Shown here in pieces: positions 1 to 7,906 of a stretch of 64,000 nucleotides of DNA. The DNA is from DATJLY01 sp035604615 (GTDB lineage Bacteria > Pseudomonadota > Alphaproteobacteria > ATCC43930 > CGMCC-115725). The first letter of the stretch is position 1. Each line of letters opens with the position of its first letter. The position numbers and the translations under genes were made by a program. Under the pieces are notes generated by a model. It was given only the letters and a program-made list of their open reading frames with translations, did not search any database and had not been told where the DNA came from. The stretch lies in the NCBI GenBank assembly GCA_035604615.1, contig DATNID010000020.1, positions 124,001 to 188,000 on the forward strand, read 5' to 3'.

Positions 1-1
1 G

Positions 2-154
2 CGTCCGCGCACGATTCGCGCTCCGGCGCTCGCCGCCGAGGCGCTGGGCCAGATGAACGCGCATTCGATCACCGGCCTGTTCGTGCTCGACGAGGCGAGG
101 AAGCCCGTCGGCATCCTCCACATCCACGATTGCCTGCGTGCGGGGGTGGCGTGA
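2..154 (+). CDS. kdsD: Arabinose-5-phosphate isomerase, C-terminal end (partial)
   Basis: Only the last 50 codons are inside the window. They read as the final part of a CBS domain (residues such as ITGLFVLDEARKPVGILHIHD), the usual C-terminus of KdsD, which turns ribulose-5-phosphate into arabinose-5-phosphate for Kdo synthesis. The stop codon overlaps the GTG start of lptC (GTGA), and kdsD-lptC-lptA-lptB is a known LPS-assembly order. The family call rests mainly on this context plus the CBS-like tail; the sugar isomerase domain is not visible. Confidence 0.8.
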   Translation, partial: RPRTIRAPALAAEALGQMNAHSITGLFVLDEARKPVGILHIHDCLRAGVA

Positions 155-810
155 AGGCGCGATCCGACGACACCTTCACCCCGCGGCGCGGCCCGACGCG
201 GCTGCAATCCGCCGACCGGCGCTACAGCCGTTTTGTCTATCTGACCAAGATCGCGCTACCGGCAGCGGCGGTGGCGTTGCTGCTGCTTGTGGCAGTCTGG
301 CCGCGGCTTCAGGCGGCGTTCGAGGTCGTGCGCTTCGCCTTGCCGCGCCTCGATCTCACCGAGGCGCGCGACCTTCACATGGTGAAGGCGCGCTTCACCG
401 GCATCGACCGGCAGAACCGGCCCTTTGTCATCACCGCCGAGATCGCGCGCCAGCAGCCCAAGCTTGACGGATTGGTCACGCTCGAGCGGCCCAAGGGCGA
501 CTTGACCACGACCGGCGGCAACTGGCTCGAATTGTCCGCCGACACCGGGCTCTATCAGACCCAGCCGCAACTGCTCGACCTGTTCGGCAACGTCGCGCTG
601 TTCCAGGACAAGGGCAACGAGTTCCACTCGTCGAGCGCCCACATCAACATGGATGTCGGCACCGCCGAGGGCGACGATCCGGTCACCGGACAGGGGCCGT
701 TCGGCAACGTCGCCGCGCAGGGCTTCCGCATCCTCGACCGCGGCGACACCATCTTCTTCACCGGGCACACCACCCTCAACATTCTGCCGCACGCGGGCGT
801 CGCACCGTGA
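151..810 (+). CDS. lptC: LPS export system periplasmic protein LptC
   Basis: The 219-residue protein has one N-terminal membrane segment (about residues 28-50, an Ala/Leu/Val-rich stretch) followed by a periplasmic LptC-type beta-jellyroll region. LptC bridges the inner-membrane LptB2FG extractor to LptA in the periplasmic LPS bridge. GTG at 151 is chosen as start because it overlaps the kdsD stop (GTGA); a TTG at 130 in the same frame would lie inside kdsD. The stop overlaps the lptA start in the same way, so the genes are probably translationally coupled. Confidence 0.88.
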   Translation: MKARSDDTFTPRRGPTRLQSADRRYSRFVYLTKIALPAAAVALLLLVAVWPRLQAAFEVVRFALPRLDLTEARDLHMVKARFTGIDRQNRPFVITAEIARQQPKLDGLVTLERPKGDLTTTGGNWLELSADTGLYQTQPQLLDLFGNVALFQDKGNEFHSSSAHINMDVGTAEGDDPVTGQGPFGNVAAQGFRILDRGDTIFFTGHTTLNILPHAGVAP

Positions 811-1670
811 GGCGCGCGCTGCTCGCGCTCGCGATCGGCGCAGCTTGCGTGCAAGCCGCCCTCGCCCAGTTGCCGACCTCGGACAATGCGAAGCCGGTCG
901 CCATCGAGGCCGAGAACGGCATCGAGTGGCAGCAGAACAACCGCGTCTACATCGCGCGCGGCCACGCCAAGGCGACGCGCGGCGACAGCACGGTCACCGC
1001 CGATACGCTGAGCGCCTATTATCGCCCGACCGTCGACACGCCGCCACCTGCGGCCAAGCGCGGCGATTCGGACCCGCTCACCAGCACCGGAAGCCAGGTC
1101 TATCGCATGGATGCGGACGGCAACGTGGTCTTCACCACCCCGACCCAGACCATGAACGGCGACCATGCCGTCTACGACGTCGATCGCGCCATTCTCGTCG
1201 TCACCGGCAAGGGGCTCAAGATCGTGACGCCGCGCGACACCATCACCGCGCGCGACAAGCTCGAATGGTACGACCAGCAGCAGGTCGGCGTGGCGCGCGG
1301 CAACGCAGTGGCGGTGCGCGGCGACCGACGCGTGCGCGGCGACATCCTCACGGCACGCGTCGTCAAGGACGCAAAAGGCGCCTCGCACATGAGTCGCATC
1401 GACGCCCACGGCAACGTGATGGTGTCCTCGCCCGGGCAGATCGCGCGCGGCGACGAGGGCGTCTACAATCTCGACACCGGCATCGCCACGCTGGCCGGCC
1501 ACGTCCGCCTCACCCGCGGCGACAACGAGCTGAGGGGCCGCTACGCGGTGGTCGATCTCAACACCAATGTGAGCCGCCTCCTGAACGCGCCGCCCGGGAA
1601 CCAGTTCGCCGGCGGCAGCAACCGCGTCCAGGGCCTGATCGTGCCGCGTCAGAAGGCCGAGGCCAAGTAA
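807..1670 (+). CDS. lptA: LPS transport periplasmic protein LptA
   Basis: This is a 287-residue secreted protein with an N-terminal signal peptide ending near an Ala-Leu-Ala motif (residues 16-20), then OstA/LptA-type repeats: VFTTPTQTMNGDHAVYDVD and, further on, a second block around NVMVSSPGQIARGDEGVYN. LptA polymerises as the periplasmic bridge that carries LPS from LptC to LptD. It is longer than the E. coli protein (about 185 residues), as is common in alphaproteobacteria. GTG start overlaps the lptC stop; its own stop shares a base with the ATG of lptB (TAATG). Confidence 0.88.
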   Translation: MRRALLALAIGAACVQAALAQLPTSDNAKPVAIEAENGIEWQQNNRVYIARGHAKATRGDSTVTADTLSAYYRPTVDTPPPAAKRGDSDPLTSTGSQVYRMDADGNVVFTTPTQTMNGDHAVYDVDRAILVVTGKGLKIVTPRDTITARDKLEWYDQQQVGVARGNAVAVRGDRRVRGDILTARVVKDAKGASHMSRIDAHGNVMVSSPGQIARGDEGVYNLDTGIATLAGHVRLTRGDNELRGRYAVVDLNTNVSRLLNAPPGNQFAGGSNRVQGLIVPRQKAEAK

Positions 1671-2470
1671 TGGCGCCCCAGACGCCGCAAGCGCCGCCAC
1701 TGCCGCCGCAGGCAGCGCCGACGCCGACACCCCGGCTCGTGAGCGACAACACCGGCCTCGTCGGCTCCAATCTCGGCAAGAGCTTTCGCCGGCGGCCGGT
1801 GCTGCGCGGGGTCAACATCTCGGTGCAGCGGGGCGAGGCGGTCGGGCTCCTCGGCCCCAACGGCGCCGGCAAGACGACGTGCTTCTACATCATCACCGGC
1901 CTGATCCGGCCCGATCTCGGCACCGTCAGGCTCGACGGCGACGACATCACCGAGCTGCCGATGTACCGCCGCGCCCGGCTTGGCATCGGCTATCTGCCGC
2001 AGGAGGCGTCGATCTTCCGCGGCCTCACGGTGGAGCAGAATCTGCGTGCCGTGCTCGAGGTCGCGGAGGCGGAGCCCGAGGCGCGCGAGGCGGCGATCGA
2101 GGCGTTGCTCGCCGAGTTCTCGATCAGCCATCTGCGCCGCGCCCCGGCGCTCGCGCTTTCGGGCGGCGAGCGGCGGCGCGTCGAGATCGCCCGCGCGCTC
2201 GCCTCCAAGCCGCATTTCATCCTGCTCGACGAGCCGCTTGCCGGCATCGACCCGATCGCGCTCGCCGACATCCGCGAGCTGGTGGCGCACCTCAAAGACC
2301 GCGGCATCGGCGTGCTGCTCACCGACCACAACGTCCGCGAAGCGCTCGAGATCGTGAATCGAGCCTACATCCTGCACGACGGCCAGGTTCTGATGGAGGG
2401 AAAGCCCGAGGAAATCGTCAACGACGCGGACGTGCGCCGCGTCTATCTGGGCGATCGGTTCAGCCTCTGA
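1670..2470 (+). CDS. lptB: LPS export ABC transporter ATP-binding protein LptB
   Basis: A 266-residue ABC ATPase with Walker A (GPNGAGKTT), Q-loop (YLPQEASIF), signature (LSGGERRRVEIARAL), Walker B (FILLDEPLAGID) and switch His (LLTDHNVREAL). These are the LptB hallmarks; it powers LPS extraction with LptF and LptG, which are not in this window. The first ~25 residues are an unusual Pro/Gln/Ala-rich extension before the ABC domain, so an internal start is possible, but ATG 1670 sits exactly on the lptA stop. Confidence 0.95.
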   Translation: MAPQTPQAPPLPPQAAPTPTPRLVSDNTGLVGSNLGKSFRRRPVLRGVNISVQRGEAVGLLGPNGAGKTTCFYIITGLIRPDLGTVRLDGDDITELPMYRRARLGIGYLPQEASIFRGLTVEQNLRAVLEVAEAEPEAREAAIEALLAEFSISHLRRAPALALSGGERRRVEIARALASKPHFILLDEPLAGIDPIALADIRELVAHLKDRGIGVLLTDHNVREALEIVNRAYILHDGQVLMEGKPEEIVNDADVRRVYLGDRFSL

Positions 2471-2500
2471 CCCGGCATTAACCCCCTCTTAATCCGAAGT

Positions 2501-2516
2501 TGGTATGAAGTTTGCA
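2501..2516 (+). promoter_or_regulatory. Candidate sigma-54 (-24/-12) promoter of rpoN
   Basis: The sequence TGGTATGAAGTTTGCA fits the sigma-54 consensus TGGYAYG-N4-TTGCW: GG at 2502-2503, GC at 2514-2515, the exact spacing, and a T just before TGG. A transcript would start near 2527, about 20 bases before the rpoN ATG. No enhancer-binding site was identified. Confidence 0.6.
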
Positions 2517-2547
2517 TATGGCCGTCGCTTCGCCCTAAAATCCAGCT

Positions 2548-4014
2548 ATGGCGCTGACCCAAAGACTCGATCTCCGCCAGACCCAGGCGCTGGTGATGAC
2601 GCCGCAATTGCAGCAGGCGATCAAGCTGCTGCAATTGTCCAACCTCGAATTGTCCGCCTATGTCGAGACCGAGCTGGAGCAGAATCCGCTGCTCGAGCGC
2701 GACACGGGTCCGGCCGATCCGGGGACGGTGGCCGCGCCCGCCGAGCCCGCGCCCGAGGGCAGCGAGCTGTGGCATGACGAGGCCGGCAGCGAGGGCGAAG
2801 GCAAGCTCGACCTCGCCGGCGACCCCGAGGCCTGGCGCAAGAGCGCGGGCCCCGTGGGCGACGACCTGCCCGGCCTCGACCAGACCCTGGTGCGGCCGGA
2901 GACGCTGCGCGAGCATCTCCTGGCCCAGCTCTCGCTCGAGATCCACGAGCCCGCCGACCGGGTCATCGCCAGCCACCTGATCGACCAGCTCGACGAGGCC
3001 GGCTATGTCACCGGCGAGCTCGCCACCATCGCCGAGCTGCTCGGCTGCCCGGTCGAGCGCATCGAGGAGACGCTTTTCCGCCTCCAGCGCTTCGACCCGC
3101 CCGGCATCTTCGCGCGTTCGCTCGCCGAATGCCTGGCGATTCAGCTCAAGGAGCGCAACCGCTACGACCCGGCGATGCAGCGGCTGGTGGAGAACCTGCC
3201 GCTCCTCGCCAGTCGCGACGCGCAGCAGCTGATGCGCATCTGCGGCATCGACGCCGAGGATCTCGGGCTCATGGTGGCCGAGATCAAGGCGCTCAATCCC
3301 AAGCCCGGCCTCATCTTCGACAGCGCGATGGCGGAGCCGCTAGTGCCGGACATCTTCCTGCGCGCCCAGGCCGACGGCGGCTGGGCGGTCGAGCTCAACA
3401 GCGAGACGCTGCCGCGCGTCCTGATCAACAACCGCTATTACGCCGAGGTCAGCAGCACGTCGAAGCGGCGCGAGGTGCGCGATTATCTCACCGAGCGCTA
3501 TCAGTCGGCGAACTGGCTGGTGAAGGCGCTGCATCAGCGCGCCAACACCATCCTCAAAGTCGCGCGCGAGATCGTGCGCCAGCAGGACGGCTTCCTGCGC
3601 CACGGCGTGCAGCATCTCCGCCCGCTGGTGCTGCGCGATATCGCGCAAGAGATCAACATGCACGAGAGCACCGTGAGCCGCGTCACCTCGAACAAGTACA
3701 TGCTGACGCCGCGTGGCGTTTACGAGCTGAAATATTTCTTCACCACCGCGATCTCGTCGGCGAACGGCCACGGCGCGCTTTCGGCCGAGGCCGTGCGGTT
3801 CCGCATCCGCTCGCTGATCGACGGCGAGGCCGACGACGTGCTGTCGGACGACCGCATCGTCGCGATCCTGGTCAAGGACGGCGTCGACATCGCGCGGCGC
3901 ACGGTCGCGAAGTACCGCGAAGCGATGCGCATCCCCTCCTCGGTGCAGCGCCGGCGCGAAAAGTCGATGCGCGTGAGGGGGGCCGATCTTGACTCGCCCC
4001 TGGCCCCTCCGTAA
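2548..4014 (+). CDS. rpoN: RNA polymerase sigma-54 factor
   Basis: A 488-residue RpoN. Region I is the Gln/Leu-rich N-terminus (LTQRLDLRQTQALVMTPQLQ) that contacts activators, followed by an acidic linker, the core-binding domain, a helix-turn-helix around ESTVSRVTSNKYMLTP, and the diagnostic RpoN box near the C-terminus (ARRTVAKYREAMRIPSS) that reads the -24 element. It directs core polymerase to promoters needing AAA+ activators, usually for nitrogen and carbon-stress genes. It lies between lptB and hpf/ptsN, the classical order. The ribosome-binding site before ATG 2548 is weak. Confidence 0.97.
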   Translation: MALTQRLDLRQTQALVMTPQLQQAIKLLQLSNLELSAYVETELEQNPLLERDTGPADPGTVAAPAEPAPEGSELWHDEAGSEGEGKLDLAGDPEAWRKSAGPVGDDLPGLDQTLVRPETLREHLLAQLSLEIHEPADRVIASHLIDQLDEAGYVTGELATIAELLGCPVERIEETLFRLQRFDPPGIFARSLAECLAIQLKERNRYDPAMQRLVENLPLLASRDAQQLMRICGIDAEDLGLMVAEIKALNPKPGLIFDSAMAEPLVPDIFLRAQADGGWAVELNSETLPRVLINNRYYAEVSSTSKRREVRDYLTERYQSANWLVKALHQRANTILKVAREIVRQQDGFLRHGVQHLRPLVLRDIAQEINMHESTVSRVTSNKYMLTPRGVYELKYFFTTAISSANGHGALSAEAVRFRIRSLIDGEADDVLSDDRIVAILVKDGVDIARRTVAKYREAMRIPSSVQRRREKSMRVRGADLDSPLAPP

Positions 4015-4081
4015 GGTTTCGGTGCGCGTGCGGCCCCTCGGCCGGGAGCGAATCCCGGAGAGAGGCGGAGACAGAGAGCCC

Positions 4082-4690
4082 ATGCAGGTTACGGTCACGG
4101 GCAAACGTTTCGACGTGGGCGATGCGTTGCGCAATCACGTCACCGCAACGACAACATCGATCGTCGAACGCTATTTCGGAAAGGCGACCGAGGCGCACGT
4201 GGTGTTCAGCCGCGAGCGGCACCTCGTTAAGGCGGAGATTTCCGTCCATGCCGGCCGAGGCCTGTCGGTGCAGGGGGGCGGCGAGGCCGATGACGCCTAT
4301 ATCGCCTTCGACGGCGCGGCCGAGCACATCGACAAGCGCCTGCGGCGCAACAAGCGGCGCCTCAGGAACCATCACGGGCGGCCCAAGGACGCAGGGCCCG
4401 CCGAGATGCAGGATGCCACCGCCTATGTGCTGGCCGCCGAGGACGAAGCGGGCGAGGATGCCGGCGAGGGCGAGCCTCTGGTCATCGCCGAGATGCGCAC
4501 GCGCATTCTCAGCCTCAGTGTCAGCGAGGCGGTGATGCGGCTCGATCTCGCCGACCTGCCGGCGCTCCTGTTCCGCAACAGCGCGCGCGACAATCTCAAT
4601 CTGGTCTATCGCCGCCCCGACGGCAATATCGGCTGGGTCGATCCCGATCTCGCCGATCGTCGCGGCGCACGCGGTACGAAGGCGCCATGA
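4082..4690 (+). CDS. hpf: Ribosome hibernation promoting factor, long form
   Basis: The 202-residue product has an N-terminal S30AE/YfiA domain (MQVTVTGKRFDVGDALRNHV onward) rich in basic residues (KRLRRNKRRLRNHH), and a C-terminal dimerisation domain (PALLFRNSARDNLNLVYRRPDGNIGWV). Long HPF can make 100S ribosome dimers without RMF. ATG 4082 is preferred over a farther upstream in-frame codon because the conserved domain begins there and a purine-rich GGAGACAGAGAG precedes it. Its stop overlaps the ptsN start (ATGA). Confidence 0.93.
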   Translation: MQVTVTGKRFDVGDALRNHVTATTTSIVERYFGKATEAHVVFSRERHLVKAEISVHAGRGLSVQGGGEADDAYIAFDGAAEHIDKRLRRNKRRLRNHHGRPKDAGPAEMQDATAYVLAAEDEAGEDAGEGEPLVIAEMRTRILSLSVSEAVMRLDLADLPALLFRNSARDNLNLVYRRPDGNIGWVDPDLADRRGARGTKAP

Positions 4691-5154
4691 TGGACATCGC
4701 TGATCTGATCTCGCCTCAATCCGTCGTGGCGAGCCTGCGCGCGGCCAACAAGAAGCAGTTGCTGCAGGAACTGGCGAAGCGCGCCGCCGCCTTGGGCGCG
4801 CTCGACGAGAAGGCCGTCTACGACACGCTCGCCGAGCGCGAGCGACTCGGCAGCACCGGCATCGGCAGCGGCACCGCCGTGCCGCACGGGCGGCTTCCTT
4901 CGCTCACACGCATCTTCGGCCTGTTCGCCCGGCTGGAGAAGCCGATCCCGTTCGATTCGGTCGACGACCAGCCGGTCGATCTCGTGTTCCTGCTGCTGAC
5001 GCCGGAGGGCGCGGGCGCCGATCACCTGAAGGCGCTGGCCCGGGTGTCGCGCCTGTTCCGCGACCGCGCGGTGTGCGCGAAGCTGCGCGGCACCGACCGC
5101 GCCGAGGCGCTTTACGCGCTCCTCACCGACCGCACCGCAAGCCACGCCGCCTGA
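4687..5154 (+). CDS. ptsN: PTS IIA-like nitrogen regulatory protein PtsN
   Basis: A 155-residue EIIA-fructose-type domain with the phosphorylatable histidine at residue 67 (IGSGTAVPHGR). PtsN receives phosphate from the Ntr-type HPr and acts as a regulator of potassium transport, nitrogen and stress responses rather than in sugar uptake. It follows hpf with an ATGA overlap. Its probable phosphodonors, ptsP and ptsH, are encoded 36 kb away at 40.3-42.4 kb. It ends 6 bases from the convergent DUF1150 gene. Confidence 0.93.
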   Translation: MMDIADLISPQSVVASLRAANKKQLLQELAKRAAALGALDEKAVYDTLAERERLGSTGIGSGTAVPHGRLPSLTRIFGLFARLEKPIPFDSVDDQPVDLVFLLLTPEGAGADHLKALARVSRLFRDRAVCAKLRGTDRAEALYALLTDRTASHAA

Positions 5155-5160
5155 ACGGTC

Positions 5161-5376
5161 TCAGTGGACGCTGAGCGGCTCGAGCCCGTGCCGGCGCACC
5201 GCCGCCATCGCGGTTTCGTGGTCGCGCACGGTCGCGATCGCCGTGCCGTCGGCGGCGTGAATTGCGAACATCGTCTCCTCGTTGACGACGACGCGCTTGA
5301 TATAAGCGATATCATCGACGCCGAGATGCGCGAACTCGCGCTCAGCGATGGCGCCTGCATTGGAAAGCATGGTCAT
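5161..5376 (-). CDS. DUF1150 family small protein
   Basis: A 71-residue soluble protein (AHLGVDDIAYIKRV and ADGTAIATVRDHETAMAAVR are the recognisable DUF1150 parts). Its function is unknown; in alphaproteobacteria it typically follows a small heat-shock gene, as here, where it begins 11 bases after the Hsp20 stop. It is therefore probably heat-induced with its neighbour. The sequence suggests a small alpha/beta protein without membrane segments or cysteines. Confidence 0.85.
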   Translation of the reverse strand: MTMLSNAGAIAEREFAHLGVDDIAYIKRVVVNEETMFAIHAADGTAIATVRDHETAMAAVRRHGLEPLSVH

Positions 5377-5387
5377 TTCTGTCCGTC

Positions 5388-5816
5388 CTATCCGTTGGCG
5401 GCCGAGCGGCTGCCGCGGATCGCGATCTTGTGCACGCGCCCGTCGGGCGAGCGCCGCGTCAGATCGATGTTGAGAAGCCCGTGCTCGAGCCAGGCGCCGG
5501 CGACCTCGATGCCCTCGGCCAGCATGAACGAGCGCTGAAACTGTCGCGCGGCGATGCCGCGATGGAGATATACCCGCTCCTTGTCGTCGGCCTGCCGGCC
5601 GCGCACGACGAGCTGGTTGGCCTCGATCTGGACGCTGAGATCGTCCATGATGAATCCGGCGACCGCGAGCGTGATGCGCAGCGCGTTGTCGCCCACCTGC
5701 TCGACGTTGTAGGGCGGATAGCCGTCGGACGCGGCTTTGCTGACCTGGTCGAGCGCGCGTTCCACCTGGTCGAAGCCCAGCAGCAGCGGCGAATTGAACA
5801 GCGAAAGGCGTGGCAT
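5388..5816 (-). CDS. Small heat-shock protein, Hsp20/alpha-crystallin family
   Basis: A 142-residue IbpA-like protein: short N-terminal arm (MPRLSLFNSPLLLGFDQVE), alpha-crystallin domain with beta-strand pattern NALRITLAVAGF...LVVRGRQ, a bacterial class A motif (RGIAARQFQRSFMLAEGIEV), the late GLLNIDL strand, and a C-terminal extension ending with an I-x-I-type tail (HKIAIRG). Such proteins hold unfolding clients without ATP. The gene has a likely heat-shock promoter and a leader that can hide its ribosome-binding site. Confidence 0.92.
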   Translation of the reverse strand: MPRLSLFNSPLLLGFDQVERALDQVSKAASDGYPPYNVEQVGDNALRITLAVAGFIMDDLSVQIEANQLVVRGRQADDKERVYLHRGIAARQFQRSFMLAEGIEVAGAWLEHGLLNIDLTRRSPDGRVHKIAIRGSRSAANG

Positions 5817-5905
5817 CGAACCTCCTCAAGCGCTTGAGCGAGGCGATGAGGACGGGCCCTCAAAAGGCACCCGGCCCACCGCGGGCAGTCCGACGGCACC
5901 GCCCG
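5817..5905 (-). promoter_or_regulatory. Candidate ROSE-type RNA thermometer in the hsp20 leader
   Basis: On the minus strand, 5843-5821 folds into a hairpin (CCTC-G-CTCAA, loop GCGC, TTGAGGAGG) in which the whole Shine-Dalgarno GAGGAGG is paired and one G is bulged opposite it. The pairing strand contains UCGCU, matching the ROSE signature U(U/C)GCU. Two further GC hairpins can form upstream (around 5877-5906 and 5849-5875). The leader length of about 90 bases also fits ROSE elements. Confidence 0.62.
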
Positions 5906-5911
5906 AATTTG

Positions 5912-5940
5912 ATATAGTAAGGCCGATCCTCCCCATCAAG
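5912..5940 (-). promoter_or_regulatory. Probable sigma-32 (RpoH)-like promoter of hsp20
   Basis: Reading the minus strand, CTTGAT (5940-5935) and ACTATAT (5918-5912), with 17 bases between CTTGAT and CTATAT, resemble the alphaproteobacterial heat-shock consensus CTTG-N17/18-CYTATNT. It would start a transcript near 5905, just at the beginning of the thermometer-like leader. Confidence 0.5.
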
Positions 5941-6003
5941 GCGGAGCGGGCGCGCCCGCCCCGCCCCGTCGACGATCCCCGGCCCATGCTTTAGTCTCGC
6001 CGC

Positions 6004-7164
6004 ATGAGCATCAAGGGCAAGGCCTACATCGCCGGCATCTACGAGCATCCGACCCGCAAGGCCGACGACACATCGGTGGCGCATCTCCATGCCGAATCGG
6101 CCAAGGGCGCACTCGAGGATGCGGGACTGGGCCTCGGCGATGTCGACGGGTATTTCTGCGCCGGCGACGGGTCGGGCGTCCTGACCATGGCGAACTATCT
6201 GGGCTTGCGGCCGCGCCACATCGACTCGACCGATTGCGGCGGCTCGTCCTACATCCTCCATGTCGGCCACGCCGCCGAGGCGATCGCGCTCGGCAAGTGC
6301 AACGTCGCGCTCATCACCCTCGCGGGGCGGCCGCGCACGGACCCCAATTTCGCGGCCTCCATGCGCGCCAACAACGCCGCCTCGCCCGAATACCCGTTCG
6401 AGCATCCCTTCGCGCCCACCACCGTCGCCATGTACGCGATGGCGGCGGCGCGGCACATGCATGAGTTCGGCACCACCTCGGAACAACTCGCCTGGGTCAA
6501 GGTCGCGGCCTCGCACCACGCGCAATGGAACCCCAATGCGATGCTGCGCGAGGTCGTGACAGTGGCCGACGTGCTGGCCTCGCCCATGATCGCCGATCCG
6601 CTGCACCGGCTCGATTGCTGCGTCATCACCGATGGCGGCGGCGCCATCGTCGTCACCAGCCCGGAGATCGCAAAATCGCTGGCGCGGCCGCGCGTCAAGG
6701 TGCTGGGCGCGGGCGAGGCGCCGAAGCACCAGATGGGCGGGCGGATCGATCTGAGTTTCAGCGCCGCGCGCTGGTCGGGCCCGCCCGCCTTCGCCGAGGC
6801 CGGCATCGCACCCGCCGACATCCAGTACGCCTCGATCTATGACAGCTTCACCATCACGGTGGTGATGCAGCTCGAGGATCTGGGATTCTGCGCCAAGGGC
6901 GCGGGCGGGCGCTTCGTCGCCGACGGCAACCTGATCTCGGGCGTGGGCCGGCTGCCCTTCAATACCGATGGCGGCGGCCTGTGCAACAACCACCCGTCGA
7001 ACCGCGGCGGGCTCACCAAAGTGATCGAGGCGGTGCGGCAGTTGCGCGGCGAGGCGCATCCCAAGGTGCAGGTGCCGAATTGCGGCCTCGCGATCGCGAG
7101 CGGGATCGGCGGCTCGCTGGCGACGCGCCACGCCAGCGCCACGGTCATTCTGGAGCGGGAGTAG
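6004..7164 (+). CDS. Thiolase-like / lipid-transfer (SCP2-thiolase) protein
   Basis: A 386-residue thiolase-fold protein. The nucleophile Cys is visible in the motif STDCGGSSY (about residue 80), and the C-terminal half has CNNHPSNRGG and NCGLAIASGIGG in place of the canonical thiolase GHP and C-x-G motifs, as in the non-decarboxylating or retro-aldol thiolases partnered by DUF35 proteins. Members act on acyl-CoA thioesters, for example in steroid or branched side-chain degradation. The next gene, 4 bases on, is a DUF35 protein, so the two probably form a complex. The substrate cannot be told from sequence. Confidence 0.85.
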   Translation: MSIKGKAYIAGIYEHPTRKADDTSVAHLHAESAKGALEDAGLGLGDVDGYFCAGDGSGVLTMANYLGLRPRHIDSTDCGGSSYILHVGHAAEAIALGKCNVALITLAGRPRTDPNFAASMRANNAASPEYPFEHPFAPTTVAMYAMAAARHMHEFGTTSEQLAWVKVAASHHAQWNPNAMLREVVTVADVLASPMIADPLHRLDCCVITDGGGAIVVTSPEIAKSLARPRVKVLGAGEAPKHQMGGRIDLSFSAARWSGPPAFAEAGIAPADIQYASIYDSFTITVVMQLEDLGFCAKGAGGRFVADGNLISGVGRLPFNTDGGGLCNNHPSNRGGLTKVIEAVRQLRGEAHPKVQVPNCGLAIASGIGGSLATRHASATVILERE

Positions 7165-7168
7165 CAGG

Positions 7169-7561
7169 ATGTCGGAAGCATCGCGCCGGATTGCGGCGCC
7201 CCGGCCTGATCCCGAGAGCGCGCCGTTCTGGGACGCGGCCCGGCGTGGCGCGCTCCTGCTGAAGCGCTGCCGCGCCTGCGGCAATGCGCATTATTTCCCG
7301 CGTCCCATCTGCCCCTTCTGCATGAGCGCGGAGACCGAATGGATCGAGGCCACGGGCGCGGGCACGATCTATTCCTTCAGCGTCATGCGCCGCGCGGCGC
7401 CCTCTTACGCGCTCGCCTACGTGACGCTCGACGAGGGCGTCACCATGATGACCAATCTCGTCGATTGCGATTTCGATGCGCTCAAGGTCGGCATGCGCGT
7501 CAAGGTCGCGTTCAAGCCAAGCGACGGCGGCCCGCCAGTGCCGATGTTCACGCCCTTGTGA
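7169..7561 (+). CDS. DUF35 / Zn-ribbon OB-fold acyl-CoA-binding protein
   Basis: A 130-residue protein with a rubredoxin-like zinc ribbon (CRACGNAHYFPRPICPFC, about residues 35-52) followed by an OB-fold (GAGTIYSFSVMRRA onward). DUF35 proteins are the small subunits of thiolase or aldolase complexes and help bind acyl-CoA. It follows the thiolase-like gene by 4 bases. Its 3' end is immediately followed by a stable hairpin shared with the convergent Flp pilin gene. Confidence 0.87.
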   Translation: MSEASRRIAAPRPDPESAPFWDAARRGALLLKRCRACGNAHYFPRPICPFCMSAETEWIEATGAGTIYSFSVMRRAAPSYALAYVTLDEGVTMMTNLVDCDFDALKVGMRVKVAFKPSDGGPPVPMFTPL

Positions 7562-7563
7562 CG

Positions 7564-7586
7564 AAAAACCCCGCCGAAGCGGGGTT
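7564..7586 (-). terminator. Intrinsic terminator, probably bidirectional
   Basis: An 8-bp perfect stem AACCCCGC / GCGGGGTT with a CGAA loop (7567-7586). On the minus strand it is followed by TTTTT, so it best serves the Flp pilin gene; on the plus strand it sits directly after the DUF35 stop but has only a short T stretch. Confidence 0.75.
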
Positions 7587-7612
7587 CCTCGCCACACGCC
7601 GACCCTAGAGGG

Positions 7613-7774
7613 TCAGAGCGCGCTCGCCACGGAGTTGAATGTCGAATTCAGATTGGTGCCGACCAGCGTCACGGCAGTGATGATGGCGACGGAGATGAGC
7701 GCTGCGATCAATCCATATTCGATCGCGGTGGCGCCAGTCTCGTCGCGCAACAGGCTACGGAGAAATCGAGGCAT
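7613..7774 (-). CDS. Flp/Fap-type pilin component (orphan)
   Basis: A 53-residue protein. It has the Flp prepilin layout: short basic leader (MPRFLRSLLRDETGATA), the I-E-Y-G-L-I core at residues 18-23 (Glu19, Tyr20), then a hydrophobic helix (IAALISVAIITAVTLVG) and a polar tail. Flp pilins are processed by CpaA/TadV and assembled by the Tad machine for surface adhesion. A good ribosome-binding site (AAGGAG) lies 9 bases before the ATG and a terminator follows. No cpa/tad genes are in the window. Confidence 0.85.
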   Translation of the reverse strand: MPRFLRSLLRDETGATAIEYGLIAALISVAIITAVTLVGTNLNSTFNSVASAL

Positions 7775-7906
7775 CGAAAGGCTCCTTCCGGAATCATCGG
7801 ACCGCGAGATGATTGCGCGGCGCCAATGAACGAGACGTCAACAATCGCTGGCATTCGAAGCATTGGTACGACTGCAAAAGTCGCACGAAATTCGCGCGGA
7901 TTTTCG

